From NCBI GenBank assembly GCA_035495315.1, contig DATJGF010000254.1:1-32208 (forward strand): a stretch of DNA of 32,208 nucleotides, given 5' to 3'. Origin of the DNA: DATJGF01 sp035495315. Lineage in GTDB: Bacteria > Verrucomicrobiota > Verrucomicrobiia > Limisphaerales > UBA8199. Positions 16,748-23,602 of the stretch are shown here, piece by piece. A program made the translations under genes and the position numbers. The notes under the pieces are model-generated. The model had not been told where the DNA came from, ran no database searches, and saw only the letters and a list, made by a program, of their open reading frames with translations. Each line of letters starts with the position of its first letter. The stretch's first letter is position 1.

Positions 16748-17974
16748 TCAAGCAGGCCGGGGAAGCGGCGCGGCGAAACAAACCCTCTGGGTATTACGTT
16801 TCCCCGCCTGGCAGCGCGCGTGGAAAAGCAGGCAAGTCGCGGCTCGTCGTGCGCCGTCGAAATCCAGGGCCGCATGAGCACGGGCTCGCAAAATCGGCGG
16901 ACGGGTTCCCAATGCGAGCGCCAGTTTCGCACGAAGCATTTCCGCAGTGAGTTCCGCTGGATGACAAAGTTGTAAAAGGCCCAAGCGGGCGAAGGCTTCT
17001 GCCCGCATGAGTTGCTCGATCCGTGGTTGAATCCTCGGCACACACACGGTGGGCACGCCCGACGCGGCGGCTTCGACTAACGTATTGTAGCCGCCCATAG
17101 TGACCAGGGCGTCAACCGAGTCAAACAAGCTTGCCAGGTGCGGAATGAAATGACGAAAAGCAACGTGATTTTTTTTCGCCAGGCTGGACAGCAGCGCCAG
17201 CTGGGCGTCTGGCATCATGGGCCCCGCCACGGCGACGCCATGCCACGGCGCGCTGCCGCAGGCACGAATGAACGTTTCTAAACTTCGGAAGCCGTCTTCC
17301 CCGCCCCCCATCGTTGCCAAGACAACCGGACTGGCTCGATGGGCCCGAGGCGGGAACGGCAGTTGCAGGTTCTCCAGCTCCCGAGGGCTTTCTTTGGCCA
17401 AAACATAACCGCAGAACCTGGTGCGCTGTGCCAGGGCCGGAGTGAAAGCATAGGCGGTAACCGGGTCGTACACGACGCGGTCGCCATACACGAGCACCTC
17501 ATCATAAAACTCCGCAATATGCGCGTGGACCTTCCGCCACTCCAACAGCACCTGGCTGGGCTGATCCAGAATGTCGCGCAGGCCCAGCACCGCTCGCCCG
17601 CCTGCGCGTTTCAGCGTCCTTAACCCTGCCTTGAATTCACCACTGGCGCCGAACGGATGTTTGTCGACTAAAACAACATCCGGCCGAAACGCGCGCACTG
17701 CACTGACGAGCAACGACGAACGCAACGCTCGAATGTCTCCAATGGAAACTCGTAGTCGGCGCGCGGAATAGCTCTCGTTGGCGTCCTTGCGCAACCCAGG
17801 TAATTTCAGGATCTCAACTTGACGCGGGAGTCCGAAGCGCGTGGCGTCCTCAGCGCCGGTCGCCAGCAAAATCGCGGCCTCGGGTGCCTGGTCGGCGAGG
17901 GCGGCGGCCACCGCTAAATGACGTCGCGTATGACCGAGACCGAGCCCGTCGTGGGAATAGAACAGAAAGCGCAT
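16748..17974 (-). CDS. MurG-like glycosyltransferase (COG4671 type)
   Basis: The frame is open from 18262, but the first 96 codons overlap the upstream gene antisense to any protein-like frame. ATG 17974 gives MRFLFYSHDGLGLGHTRRHL and 408 residues. The GxGHTRRH motif at the N-terminus and the donor-site motif VTMGGYNTLVEAAASGVPTVCVPR (split helices of the GT28/MurG fold) place it in the predicted glycosyltransferase group COG4671. The C-terminal 25 residues are basic and Cys-containing and are unusual for the fold. The gene starts 8 bp after the beta-solenoid gene and ends 1 bp before the exporter start, so it is embedded in the operon. Confidence 0.85.
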   Translation of the reverse strand: MRFLFYSHDGLGLGHTRRHLAVAAALADQAPEAAILLATGAEDATRFGLPRQVEILKLPGLRKDANESYSARRLRVSIGDIRALRSSLLVSAVRAFRPDVVLVDKHPFGASGEFKAGLRTLKRAGGRAVLGLRDILDQPSQVLLEWRKVHAHIAEFYDEVLVYGDRVVYDPVTAYAFTPALAQRTRFCGYVLAKESPRELENLQLPFPPRAHRASPVVLATMGGGEDGFRSLETFIRACGSAPWHGVAVAGPMMPDAQLALLSSLAKKNHVAFRHFIPHLASLFDSVDALVTMGGYNTLVEAAASGVPTVCVPRIQPRIEQLMRAEAFARLGLLQLCHPAELTAEMLRAKLALALGTRPPILRARAHAALDFDGARRAATCLLFHARCQAGKRNTQRVCFAAPLPRPA

Positions 17975-17982
17975 GGCGTGAG

Positions 17983-20052
17983 TTACTGGACGTGGATACG
18001 GTAAAAGCGGCTGGAGTTGGTGGCGTTGATGTCTTGAATGGTCATCAGGTTTCCATCCCCGATTACTCCGGGCAGCAGGGGAGTCCAGGACGTAGCAGTG
18101 AGTGTGTCCGTGAATTCCAGCACATGAGTCGCTCCTTTGAGCGTTGAGAACGACATCGTCGCGGTTGTCGCTTCTTTCGCAAGCGAGCTGATCGTCACGC
18201 CTCCACCACAATTGGTACTTAAAGTCCCGCTGTTGACGATATTGCCTAGAATCACTCCACAACCAGTGACGGTAGCATTTGAACGGATTACAAGGCCATC
18301 GGCGAATGAGTAGGTGCCGCCATCAAGTTGGAGGGTTGCAGGGTTGGTGCCGTCCCCCACCACAAACGGAGTTCCGTTGGCGATCGTGAGATTTCGGGCC
18401 TGGAGCGTTCCGCTGGTGAAAGAGAAGGAACCCGCCTGATTTGTCACGACGAGTTGGTCAACGATCAAGGTCCCGCCGTTCTGGCTGAAGCCGCCACTGA
18501 TGACCACTACCGCATTACCGCCGGTACTGTTCGTCACACTTAGAATGCCGCCGAGAACTTGAACCTGACCTGTTGAGAGCAGCGATGTGCCGACAACCAG
18601 ATTTGAAGAAAGGGTTGTGACCCCACCCATGAACAAGGCCGATCCCTGCGGCGCATTGCGGCTGTCCTCTGACATGCCGACAAATAGGGCTCTGGCCAAC
18701 ACTGTTCCCCCCGATACCGTTAAGTCGCCAATCCCTTCCCGGCCGCACCAGATATTGTCATTCGTGACCGAGAGTAGGCCGCCTGAGATGTTCAAATGTC
18801 CGGTGGCGTTGGTAAATCGGCCGATCGAGATATCGTCGTAGCAGAAGAGCGCGGCTCCCGTTTGGAGGTTCAATGTTCCAATCGAATCGGTGTGGCGGCC
18901 GATGGAAGTATTGGTAAAATAAGCGGTGGCATTGGTGATGGTCATATCGCCAATCCCGTACCGCCCAATGGCTACCAGATCGTTCGTTGCGATTAACAAC
19001 CCGCCGGTTACCAGCACATTGCCCACAACTCCAGGGTTATCTGCCACATGGAGGTCGCTCCGCAACCAGACCGTGCCGCCCGTGATATTGAGATGTCCCG
19101 TACCGAAATTTCCCACCCGCGTCACATCCAAAGCAGAGGCCGGGGTTACGGTCACTTGTCCTCCCGAGATTGTCGCTGTTCCAGGCGCATTGTCGGCAAT
19201 CGACCAGAACGCCAGTAAGGAAAAGCCGCCACTTTGGGTGAATTGTCCCGAGCCCAAATTTCCAACCCGGGTGATATCATTGGTGGCAATGAGCTGCCCA
19301 GCGAGAATCGTCAGGGAGCCAGGCGAGTTCAGCACTTCGCCCATGTCCACGACGGAATTGGCAAGGATAGTTCCACCATTGAGCGTTACCGCCCCTGGCG
19401 AATTGGCGAGATCTCCAATTTTTAGTCCGAAGCACTTGATCGTACCGCCGTTGACCGTTGCTGTGGCAGTTGAGCCACTGGCTCGCCCAAGTCGGAGGTC
19501 GACCAGGTTAGGGCTCGTATCCAGAAGACCGCTGTCGATCGTTAGGTTGCCGCCGTTAATATCGAAGGTGCTGGAAGCCTGAAACGTTGAGTTGGTGATC
19601 CGCAAAAGGCCACCGCTACCGATCGAAACGCCTCGGGAAGTGGTAAACCGCGAACCCGAAGGCAGGTTGTCCAGCAACAAGGTGTTCGTGGAGCCGAACG
19701 GAGCCGACAGGGTCAGTCCTTGGATGCCTAGATTTGCAGCTGGCGTCGACGAATCGACAGTGATCGTTTTGGTCCCTGATGTCGCAATCGTCGTCGGATC
19801 AAAGCTGGTGCTGGGAGGCTGGCCAGCCGACCAGTTGCTGCCGACCCGCCATAGTGCACTCACGGGACTCGTCCACGCATCCGATCCCGCCCAAGCAGGA
19901 AACTCTGTCGCCACGAATGTGAGAGTTAAGAGAGCGATCGCGTTTTGTCTTAAGCTCGTTACATTTGGTGCGGTTTCGAAAGACAAACGGCGGAAGTTCC
20001 TTTTCCGAACTGAGCATCGATCGGGTGAGATGGATCGTTTTCCGATTTTCAT
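17983..20052 (-). CDS. Large exported beta-solenoid repeat protein
   Basis: A 689-residue protein with a long basic N-region and a hydrophobic signal core (about 38-52, ending AWA-GSD). An early segment (DAWTSPVSALWRVGSNWSAGQPP) is typical of autotransporter-associated beta-strand proteins. Residues about 130-560 are repeats of LxISGGxLxxTNDxxxVGxxGxGxLT type, which should build a right-handed beta solenoid. The C-terminal 65 residues (LEFTDTLTATSWTPL to SSRFYRIHVQ) resemble the tails of the cytochrome at 23603 and the remnant at 1-369. It should be secreted or displayed at the surface. It is the first gene of the glycan operon. A sigma-54-like promoter lies immediately upstream. The long N-region allows a later TTG start (codon 23). 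Confidence 0.82.
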   Translation of the reverse strand: MKIGKRSISPDRCSVRKRNFRRLSFETAPNVTSLRQNAIALLTLTFVATEFPAWAGSDAWTSPVSALWRVGSNWSAGQPPSTSFDPTTIATSGTKTITVDSSTPAANLGIQGLTLSAPFGSTNTLLLDNLPSGSRFTTSRGVSIGSGGLLRITNSTFQASSTFDINGGNLTIDSGLLDTSPNLVDLRLGRASGSTATATVNGGTIKCFGLKIGDLANSPGAVTLNGGTILANSVVDMGEVLNSPGSLTILAGQLIATNDITRVGNLGSGQFTQSGGFSLLAFWSIADNAPGTATISGGQVTVTPASALDVTRVGNFGTGHLNITGGTVWLRSDLHVADNPGVVGNVLVTGGLLIATNDLVAIGRYGIGDMTITNATAYFTNTSIGRHTDSIGTLNLQTGAALFCYDDISIGRFTNATGHLNISGGLLSVTNDNIWCGREGIGDLTVSGGTVLARALFVGMSEDSRNAPQGSALFMGGVTTLSSNLVVGTSLLSTGQVQVLGGILSVTNSTGGNAVVVISGGFSQNGGTLIVDQLVVTNQAGSFSFTSGTLQARNLTIANGTPFVVGDGTNPATLQLDGGTYSFADGLVIRSNATVTGCGVILGNIVNSGTLSTNCGGGVTISSLAKEATTATMSFSTLKGATHVLEFTDTLTATSWTPLLPGVIGDGNLMTIQDINATNSSRFYRIHVQ

Positions 20053-20069
20053 GGTCTAGCCGCCATTTA

Positions 20070-20084
20070 GCAACCGGCTTGCCA
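20070..20084 (-). promoter_or_regulatory. Candidate sigma-54 promoter of the beta-solenoid/glycan operon
   Basis: Read on the minus strand, TGGCAA-GCCGG-TTGC followed by T matches the -24/-12 consensus with one change, with GG and GC 12 nt apart. The predicted transcript start is near 20058, only about 6 nt before ATG 20052. Translation would be almost leaderless or would begin further inside the gene. Confidence 0.6.
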
Positions 20085-20194
20085 AGGTTTCTTTTGAAGC
20101 TGCCTTGTGAGAGATCCTCTCGTGCTCCGTGTTGCGTTTTTAGTTTTCATCAGTCCGAAACCCAACGTTTGGCGACGGCCGTGACATCCGGAAC

Positions 20195-20212
20195 CGGACC
20201 ATGATCGGTCCG
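20195..20212. promoter_or_regulatory. CGGACC dyad, candidate shared enhancer of two divergent promoters
   Basis: CGGACC (20195-20200), a 6-nt spacer and GGTCCG (20207-20212) form a dyad, followed by AA as at 10840. Its centre is about 117 bp from the -24 element on the plus side and about 121 bp from that on the minus side. It shares CGGACCAT and GGTCCGAA with the element at 10814-10839. Confidence 0.55.
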
Positions 20213-20318
20213 AAAGCGGCCCAAACGTTTTGCTCGCCGCGTGAAGATTCCTGCGGCAAATCATCCTTGGTTCGAGAAACTCGCAACATTGTAGAAAGGA
20301 ATTTTGGTCGAAGGTTGT

Positions 20319-20333
20319 TGGCACACGGGTTGC
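20319..20333 (+). promoter_or_regulatory. Candidate sigma-54 promoter of the prepilin-like gene
   Basis: TGGCAC-ACGGG-TTGC is a perfect match to both boxes with the correct N5 spacer. The predicted transcript start, near 20345, falls directly before ATG 20346. The mRNA would be leaderless, or a downstream GTG (20364 or 20379) would be used. Confidence 0.65.
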
Positions 20334-20345
20334 GTAAGGTGAGGC

Positions 20346-21191
20346 ATGACACTTCGCGCACCTGTGAGACGATCCACTGTGACTGGCTTGCGCGCTCCTA
20401 AGCTGAGCTGGGCCAATCAGACCAAAGCCTTCACTCTGATTGAACTCCTGGTGGTGATGACCATCATATCTGTTCTAGCGGCCCTGTTGCTCCCGGCGCT
20501 GAGCATGGCGAAAGAAAAAGGGCGCGCGGTTTCCTGCATTAACAACTTAAAACAAATCGGTACTGCCTTGGTCATGTATTCGGATGATAATTCCGACGTG
20601 TTGGTTCCGGCCGAGTACGATTTGCGCCGTGGCGCGAAATTCCAGGAGGGTTGGCCGACGTTGCTCTTCAATGGTAAGTACGTTCCCGCAGAAAAGTCCG
20701 GCACCTTTTACTCGGTTGCCAGTGGTCCGATGGTGTTTCGCTGCCCTTCCGGCTTGCCAAAAGTCTATCGTTTTGGGCCGAGTAGTCGCGACGATCCCGA
20801 GGGCGCGATGGCGTGGCCGTACCCCTCTGAAAGCAGTCCCAAACGATTCCATATCGACTGTTGGTACGGCATCAACGGCTCCACTGGAAACCCGCAGAAG
20901 TGGCCTTTCGTGAGGCTTCCGATGGACCAGGGACGCGACGGAAAGGGTAACAAGCTCGCCAAGGCCGCCTGGTTCCCACGAATGCCGGCAATATTTGACG
21001 GCTTTTGGATTCATAATGGAAAAGACGAACGGATTAATGCGCGGCACAGCAAAGCGACGCGGTCGAATTTATTGTTCTTTGATGGCAGTGTTGCGTCATA
21101 CGATACGTTCCGCATCCCTAGTGTTCATGATCGGCAGGCGACCGATATTCGCTGGCGCTTCCCCGATGAAGATGGAAACATTGCCGATTAG
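20346..21191 (+). CDS. Prepilin-type (type II secretion G-like) exported protein
   Basis: A 281-residue protein. A 28-residue leader ends in KA, followed by FTLIELLVVMTIISVLAALLLPAL, the N-methylated pseudopilin helix with Glu at mature position 5; Ala replaces Gly at the -1 cleavage position. The family then continues with SMAKEKGRAVSCINNLKQIGTALVMYSDD, and a C-terminal RHSKATRSNLLFFDGSV, the H...DG motif of the large verrucomicrobial/planctomycete family. The biological role of these abundant proteins is mostly unknown; they may form pseudopilus-like or surface structures. The gene is preceded by the best sigma-54-like promoter in the window and followed after 15 bp by a membrane-anchored unknown. 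Confidence 0.9.
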   Translation: MTLRAPVRRSTVTGLRAPKLSWANQTKAFTLIELLVVMTIISVLAALLLPALSMAKEKGRAVSCINNLKQIGTALVMYSDDNSDVLVPAEYDLRRGAKFQEGWPTLLFNGKYVPAEKSGTFYSVASGPMVFRCPSGLPKVYRFGPSSRDDPEGAMAWPYPSESSPKRFHIDCWYGINGSTGNPQKWPFVRLPMDQGRDGKGNKLAKAAWFPRMPAIFDGFWIHNGKDERINARHSKATRSNLLFFDGSVASYDTFRIPSVHDRQATDIRWRFPDEDGNIAD

Positions 21192-21206
21192 AGGTTCTGG
21201 TCACCT

Positions 21207-21857
21207 ATGACACGTCAATTGAAAGAACGTCTGAGCATCGGCGGTTGCCTGGTTATTATTCTTGTTTGCTTTTGGTGGATCTACTCAACGCAAGTGCGGA
21301 GCGTTCAACACAACGTCGCACTTCATCGGCGCATCGGAGAAGTCCTCGCCGAACAAACTGCGCGCCTGGTTAGCCCTAAAGGTCAAATCGTGACGATCGC
21401 GATCGACACCAAGCAATGGCCTGAGCTCCAGACTCAGTTGAGTACTTTCAAAGCCAAACTCAAATCCCTCGGGGAATACCAAATTCATGAATATCTACTG
21501 GACACCAAAGACCAACCTAAATATGGCGTCGGCACCGGACTCTCCAGTCGGCGCTTTGTGCGAACGATAAAGAAGAATCCCCAAGCGGACCTGTTTGTCT
21601 CCTTTATCGGCGCGCCTAAACTCGATGCCAATGACCTCGCCGATCTTCGGAAGAAGCCGAAGTTTATCGCCGAATCCCGCTCCGGAGACAATCTGCCCGG
21701 TCTATTCGAGTGTGGCTTGATTCAGGTTGCGGTAGTTTCGAGGTTCCAATTCCCTGCTCCGGGCCCCGATAAGCCTCGAACCGCGGAGGAGTGGTTTGAA
21801 AAACGATACCAAATCGTTACTCCCGACACGGCTCCGCGACAGGCTTCCTCAGAATAA
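21207..21857 (+). CDS. Membrane-anchored protein of unknown function
   Basis: A 216-residue protein that I do not recognise. One N-terminal helix (GGCLVIILVCFWWIYSTQV, about 12-30) is preceded by positive charges, so the bulk should be periplasmic. The soluble part is mixed alpha/beta: IVTIAIDTKQWPELQTQLSTF, ADLFVSFIGAPKLDANDL, then a Pro-rich C-terminus. There are only two cysteines (14 and one near 170) and no obvious catalytic motif. It follows the prepilin-like gene after 15 bp on the same strand and may be an assembly partner of that protein. No ribosome-binding site is evident. Confidence 0.7.
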   Translation: MTRQLKERLSIGGCLVIILVCFWWIYSTQVRSVQHNVALHRRIGEVLAEQTARLVSPKGQIVTIAIDTKQWPELQTQLSTFKAKLKSLGEYQIHEYLLDTKDQPKYGVGTGLSSRRFVRTIKKNPQADLFVSFIGAPKLDANDLADLRKKPKFIAESRSGDNLPGLFECGLIQVAVVSRFQFPAPGPDKPRTAEEWFEKRYQIVTPDTAPRQASSE

Positions 21858-21866
21858 CCTCTGAGG
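21847..21866 (+). terminator. Candidate hairpin at the end of the prepilin-like operon
   Basis: CCTCAGA (21847-21853) pairs perfectly with TCTGAGG (21860-21866) across ATAACC and straddles the TAA stop of the upstream gene. There is only a short TTTT about 15 nt later, so terminator function is uncertain. Confidence 0.35.
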
Positions 21867-22130
21867 CAGTCCGATCTCTGATTTTCCCCCGGGAAAGCCT
21901 TCGGGTTGATTTGACCACTGGCCTTCGGTTGCTCTTGCAGCGTGTGAGATAGAGCAATTTTTGATAGGACGGTGAGGCATTAGTCGTTCTGTCCAACGTT
22001 CATCGGCCAGGTTAACACATCTTTTGCATGTCGCTTGACTCAAGATGGTGTGTTTTCTCCGCGGTGCAACCAATACTGCCGTCAACGAGAGGCCTTGAAA
22101 TCAGGCCGTAATTTCCGTGCTAGCATAGAT

Positions 22131-22156
22131 ATACTTATTCACATGAATAGAAGTAT
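22131..22156. promoter_or_regulatory. AT-rich dyad upstream of hemA, candidate operator
   Basis: ATACTT and ATTCA on the left pair with TGAAT and AAGTAT on the right across CA, interrupted only by an AG bulge. It lies about 155 bp before the hemA start. An AT-rich 26-bp dyad of this kind suits a repressor operator or a cruciform; the cognate regulator is not identifiable. Confidence 0.4.
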
Positions 22157-22229
22157 TAGGTGATTGGTTGGTCGGATTGCTTTGGTCCTGCAATAAATGT
22201 AAAGAGAATAGCAAGGGAGGTAGAGCCGC

Positions 22230-22272
22230 AAACTGGCGCTCCGGTAGCGTAGCCATGTGAATCGAACGTGGC
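22230..22272 (+). promoter_or_regulatory. Possible structured hemA leader
   Basis: Two consecutive small hairpins can form: CGCT/AGCG with loop CCGGT (22237-22249) and GCCATG/CGTGGC with a 9-nt loop (22252-22272, one G-U pair). The stretch ends about 38 nt before the hemA ATG. I could not match it to a known riboswitch class. Confidence 0.25.
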
Positions 22273-22309
22273 AGCCTGAATTAGTGGATCAAATCACAAA
22301 ATCCGGTCA

Positions 22310-23395
22310 ATGAAACTCTTTCTCGCAGGTTTAAGCTACAAAACGGCACCGGTTGAGGTGCGTGAAAAGCTGGCCGTACTGGCCTCCCGACAGCGTTGCT
22401 GCGGTTGCCGGCTGAAACTCGCCGGGAACCTGACCGAAGTGGTGCTGGTCTCGACCTGCAATCGAGTTGAGATTTATGGAGTTGCCGAGCGCGTTGGTTC
22501 CAATGTCCAGAGATTGTTCCAGGAGCTTTCCGGCACAGACTTCGATTTTTCGCCTTATACCTACCTGAAGGAAGGCCAGGAAGCTATCGCGCACCTGTTT
22601 TCGGTCTGCAGTGGGCTGGACTCGATGGTGATTGGCGAAACTGAGATCACGGGCCAGGTCAAGCAAGCCTATCAGACAGCCCAGGCAGCGAAATTAACGG
22701 GGCGGGTGACCAACCGGCTGTTTCAAACCGCGTTGCAGACCGCCAAGGAAGTGCGCACTCAGACCGGTATCGGGCGTGGTGCGACTTCGGTGGGGAGCGT
22801 CGCGGTGGAATTAGCGGAGAGGATTTTTGACAAAGATCTTTCGGAAAAGACGGTGATGATTATTGGCGCGGGCAAAATGGGTGAGGCCTGTGTGCGCCAC
22901 CTCGCCAAAAAAGCTGCGCGCGCTGTCGTCGTTACCAATCGCTCCTATGAACGCGCTTTGAATTTGGCACAGGAGTTCGGCGGGCGCGCCGTGGAATTCA
23001 ATGCGCTCGTTTCAGCGATGACCGAGGCGGATATCGTTGTCAGTTCGACCGGTTGTCCGCAGGCGATCCTGCGGCGGGAAGACATTGCGAGCATCATGCC
23101 GGCCCGCCGTAACCGGCCGCTTTTCCTGATTGATATCGCGGTCCCGCGCGACATCGACGCCGACGTGCAGCAGTTGCCCAATGTGTATCTCTACAATGTG
23201 GATCACCTGGAAGCTATCGTCCGCGAAAATGTGCGATCGCGCGAACAGGAGTTAGCGCACTGCCGAGACATTATCAGCGCGCGGGCTGGGGCATTGATGG
23301 GTCGCCTTATGCCGGCGACTGAAAGTCCGCGACCATATGCAGGGGCTGCGCAGCCTGAATGGGCGCTCGCGGGTGCGGTCGTGTGTGCCCAATGA
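22310..23395 (+). CDS. hemA: Glutamyl-tRNA reductase
   Basis: A 361-residue enzyme that reduces Glu-tRNA(Glu) to glutamate-1-semialdehyde, the first step of C5 tetrapyrrole synthesis. The N-terminal catalytic domain shows SYKTAPVEVREKLA and the active-site Cys in VLVSTCNRVEIY, followed by GLDSMVIGETEITGQVK. The NADPH domain carries MIIGAGKMGE and the conserved VVVTNRS, then PLFLIDIAVPRDID and VYLYNVDHLEAIV. After the start of the spinal helix (about 295-325) the protein ends with an unrelated Pro/Ala-rich tail, so most of the usual C-terminal dimerisation domain is absent (E. coli HemA has about 418 residues). Short forms are known in other PVC bacteria such as chlamydiae. The heme product would supply the downstream nine-heme cytochrome. 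Confidence 0.95.
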   Translation: MKLFLAGLSYKTAPVEVREKLAVLASRQRCCGCRLKLAGNLTEVVLVSTCNRVEIYGVAERVGSNVQRLFQELSGTDFDFSPYTYLKEGQEAIAHLFSVCSGLDSMVIGETEITGQVKQAYQTAQAAKLTGRVTNRLFQTALQTAKEVRTQTGIGRGATSVGSVAVELAERIFDKDLSEKTVMIIGAGKMGEACVRHLAKKAARAVVVTNRSYERALNLAQEFGGRAVEFNALVSAMTEADIVVSSTGCPQAILRREDIASIMPARRNRPLFLIDIAVPRDIDADVQQLPNVYLYNVDHLEAIVRENVRSREQELAHCRDIISARAGALMGRLMPATESPRPYAGAAQPEWALAGAVVCAQ

Positions 23396-23602
23396 ATATG
23401 AAAGGCCAAGCTGTTCTGCAATTGGCCATTTGAAAATGTTTAAAACCAACAATTTCGACGTGAGGCAGCGGCGGCAAGCGTGCCGTCCGCATGGCCTTCG
23501 CGCCGGAAAACGCGTCCGAGCTCACCACGCGTTCTCCTTCGCGGCAGCGAGAGTGTGCCGCGGCTGGTCCCTGACACTGAACATAAAAAGCACGTGCTAA
23601 AA

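Larger units (their letters stand above)
20053..20345. other. Divergent promoter region with two opposed sigma-54-like promoters around one dyad
   Basis: These 293 bp separate the beta-solenoid operon (-) from the prepilin-like gene (+). A -24/-12 match abuts each gene in its own orientation (20070-20084 minus, 20319-20333 plus), and a single CGGACC dyad lies between them. No coding sequence is likely here. Confidence 0.6.
21858..22309. other. Intergenic region upstream of hemA
   Basis: These 452 bp have no protein-like open frame. They contain the dyad at 22131-22156 and a GC-rich structured stretch at 22230-22272, both listed separately. No ribosome-binding site is apparent before the hemA ATG. 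Confidence 0.45.

Noticed and set aside
22234..22248. TGGCGC-N5-TAGC with GG/GC 12 nt apart upstream of hemA
   Set aside because: Both boxes deviate from the sigma-54 consensus, no CGGAC dyad is near, and the bases are explained by small hairpins.
22201..22280. Possible c-di-GMP (GEMM) riboswitch, from GCAAAC and CTCCGGTAG strings
   Set aside because: The paired GCAAA-type core, tetraloop receptor and P1 stem of GEMM RNAs are not present.
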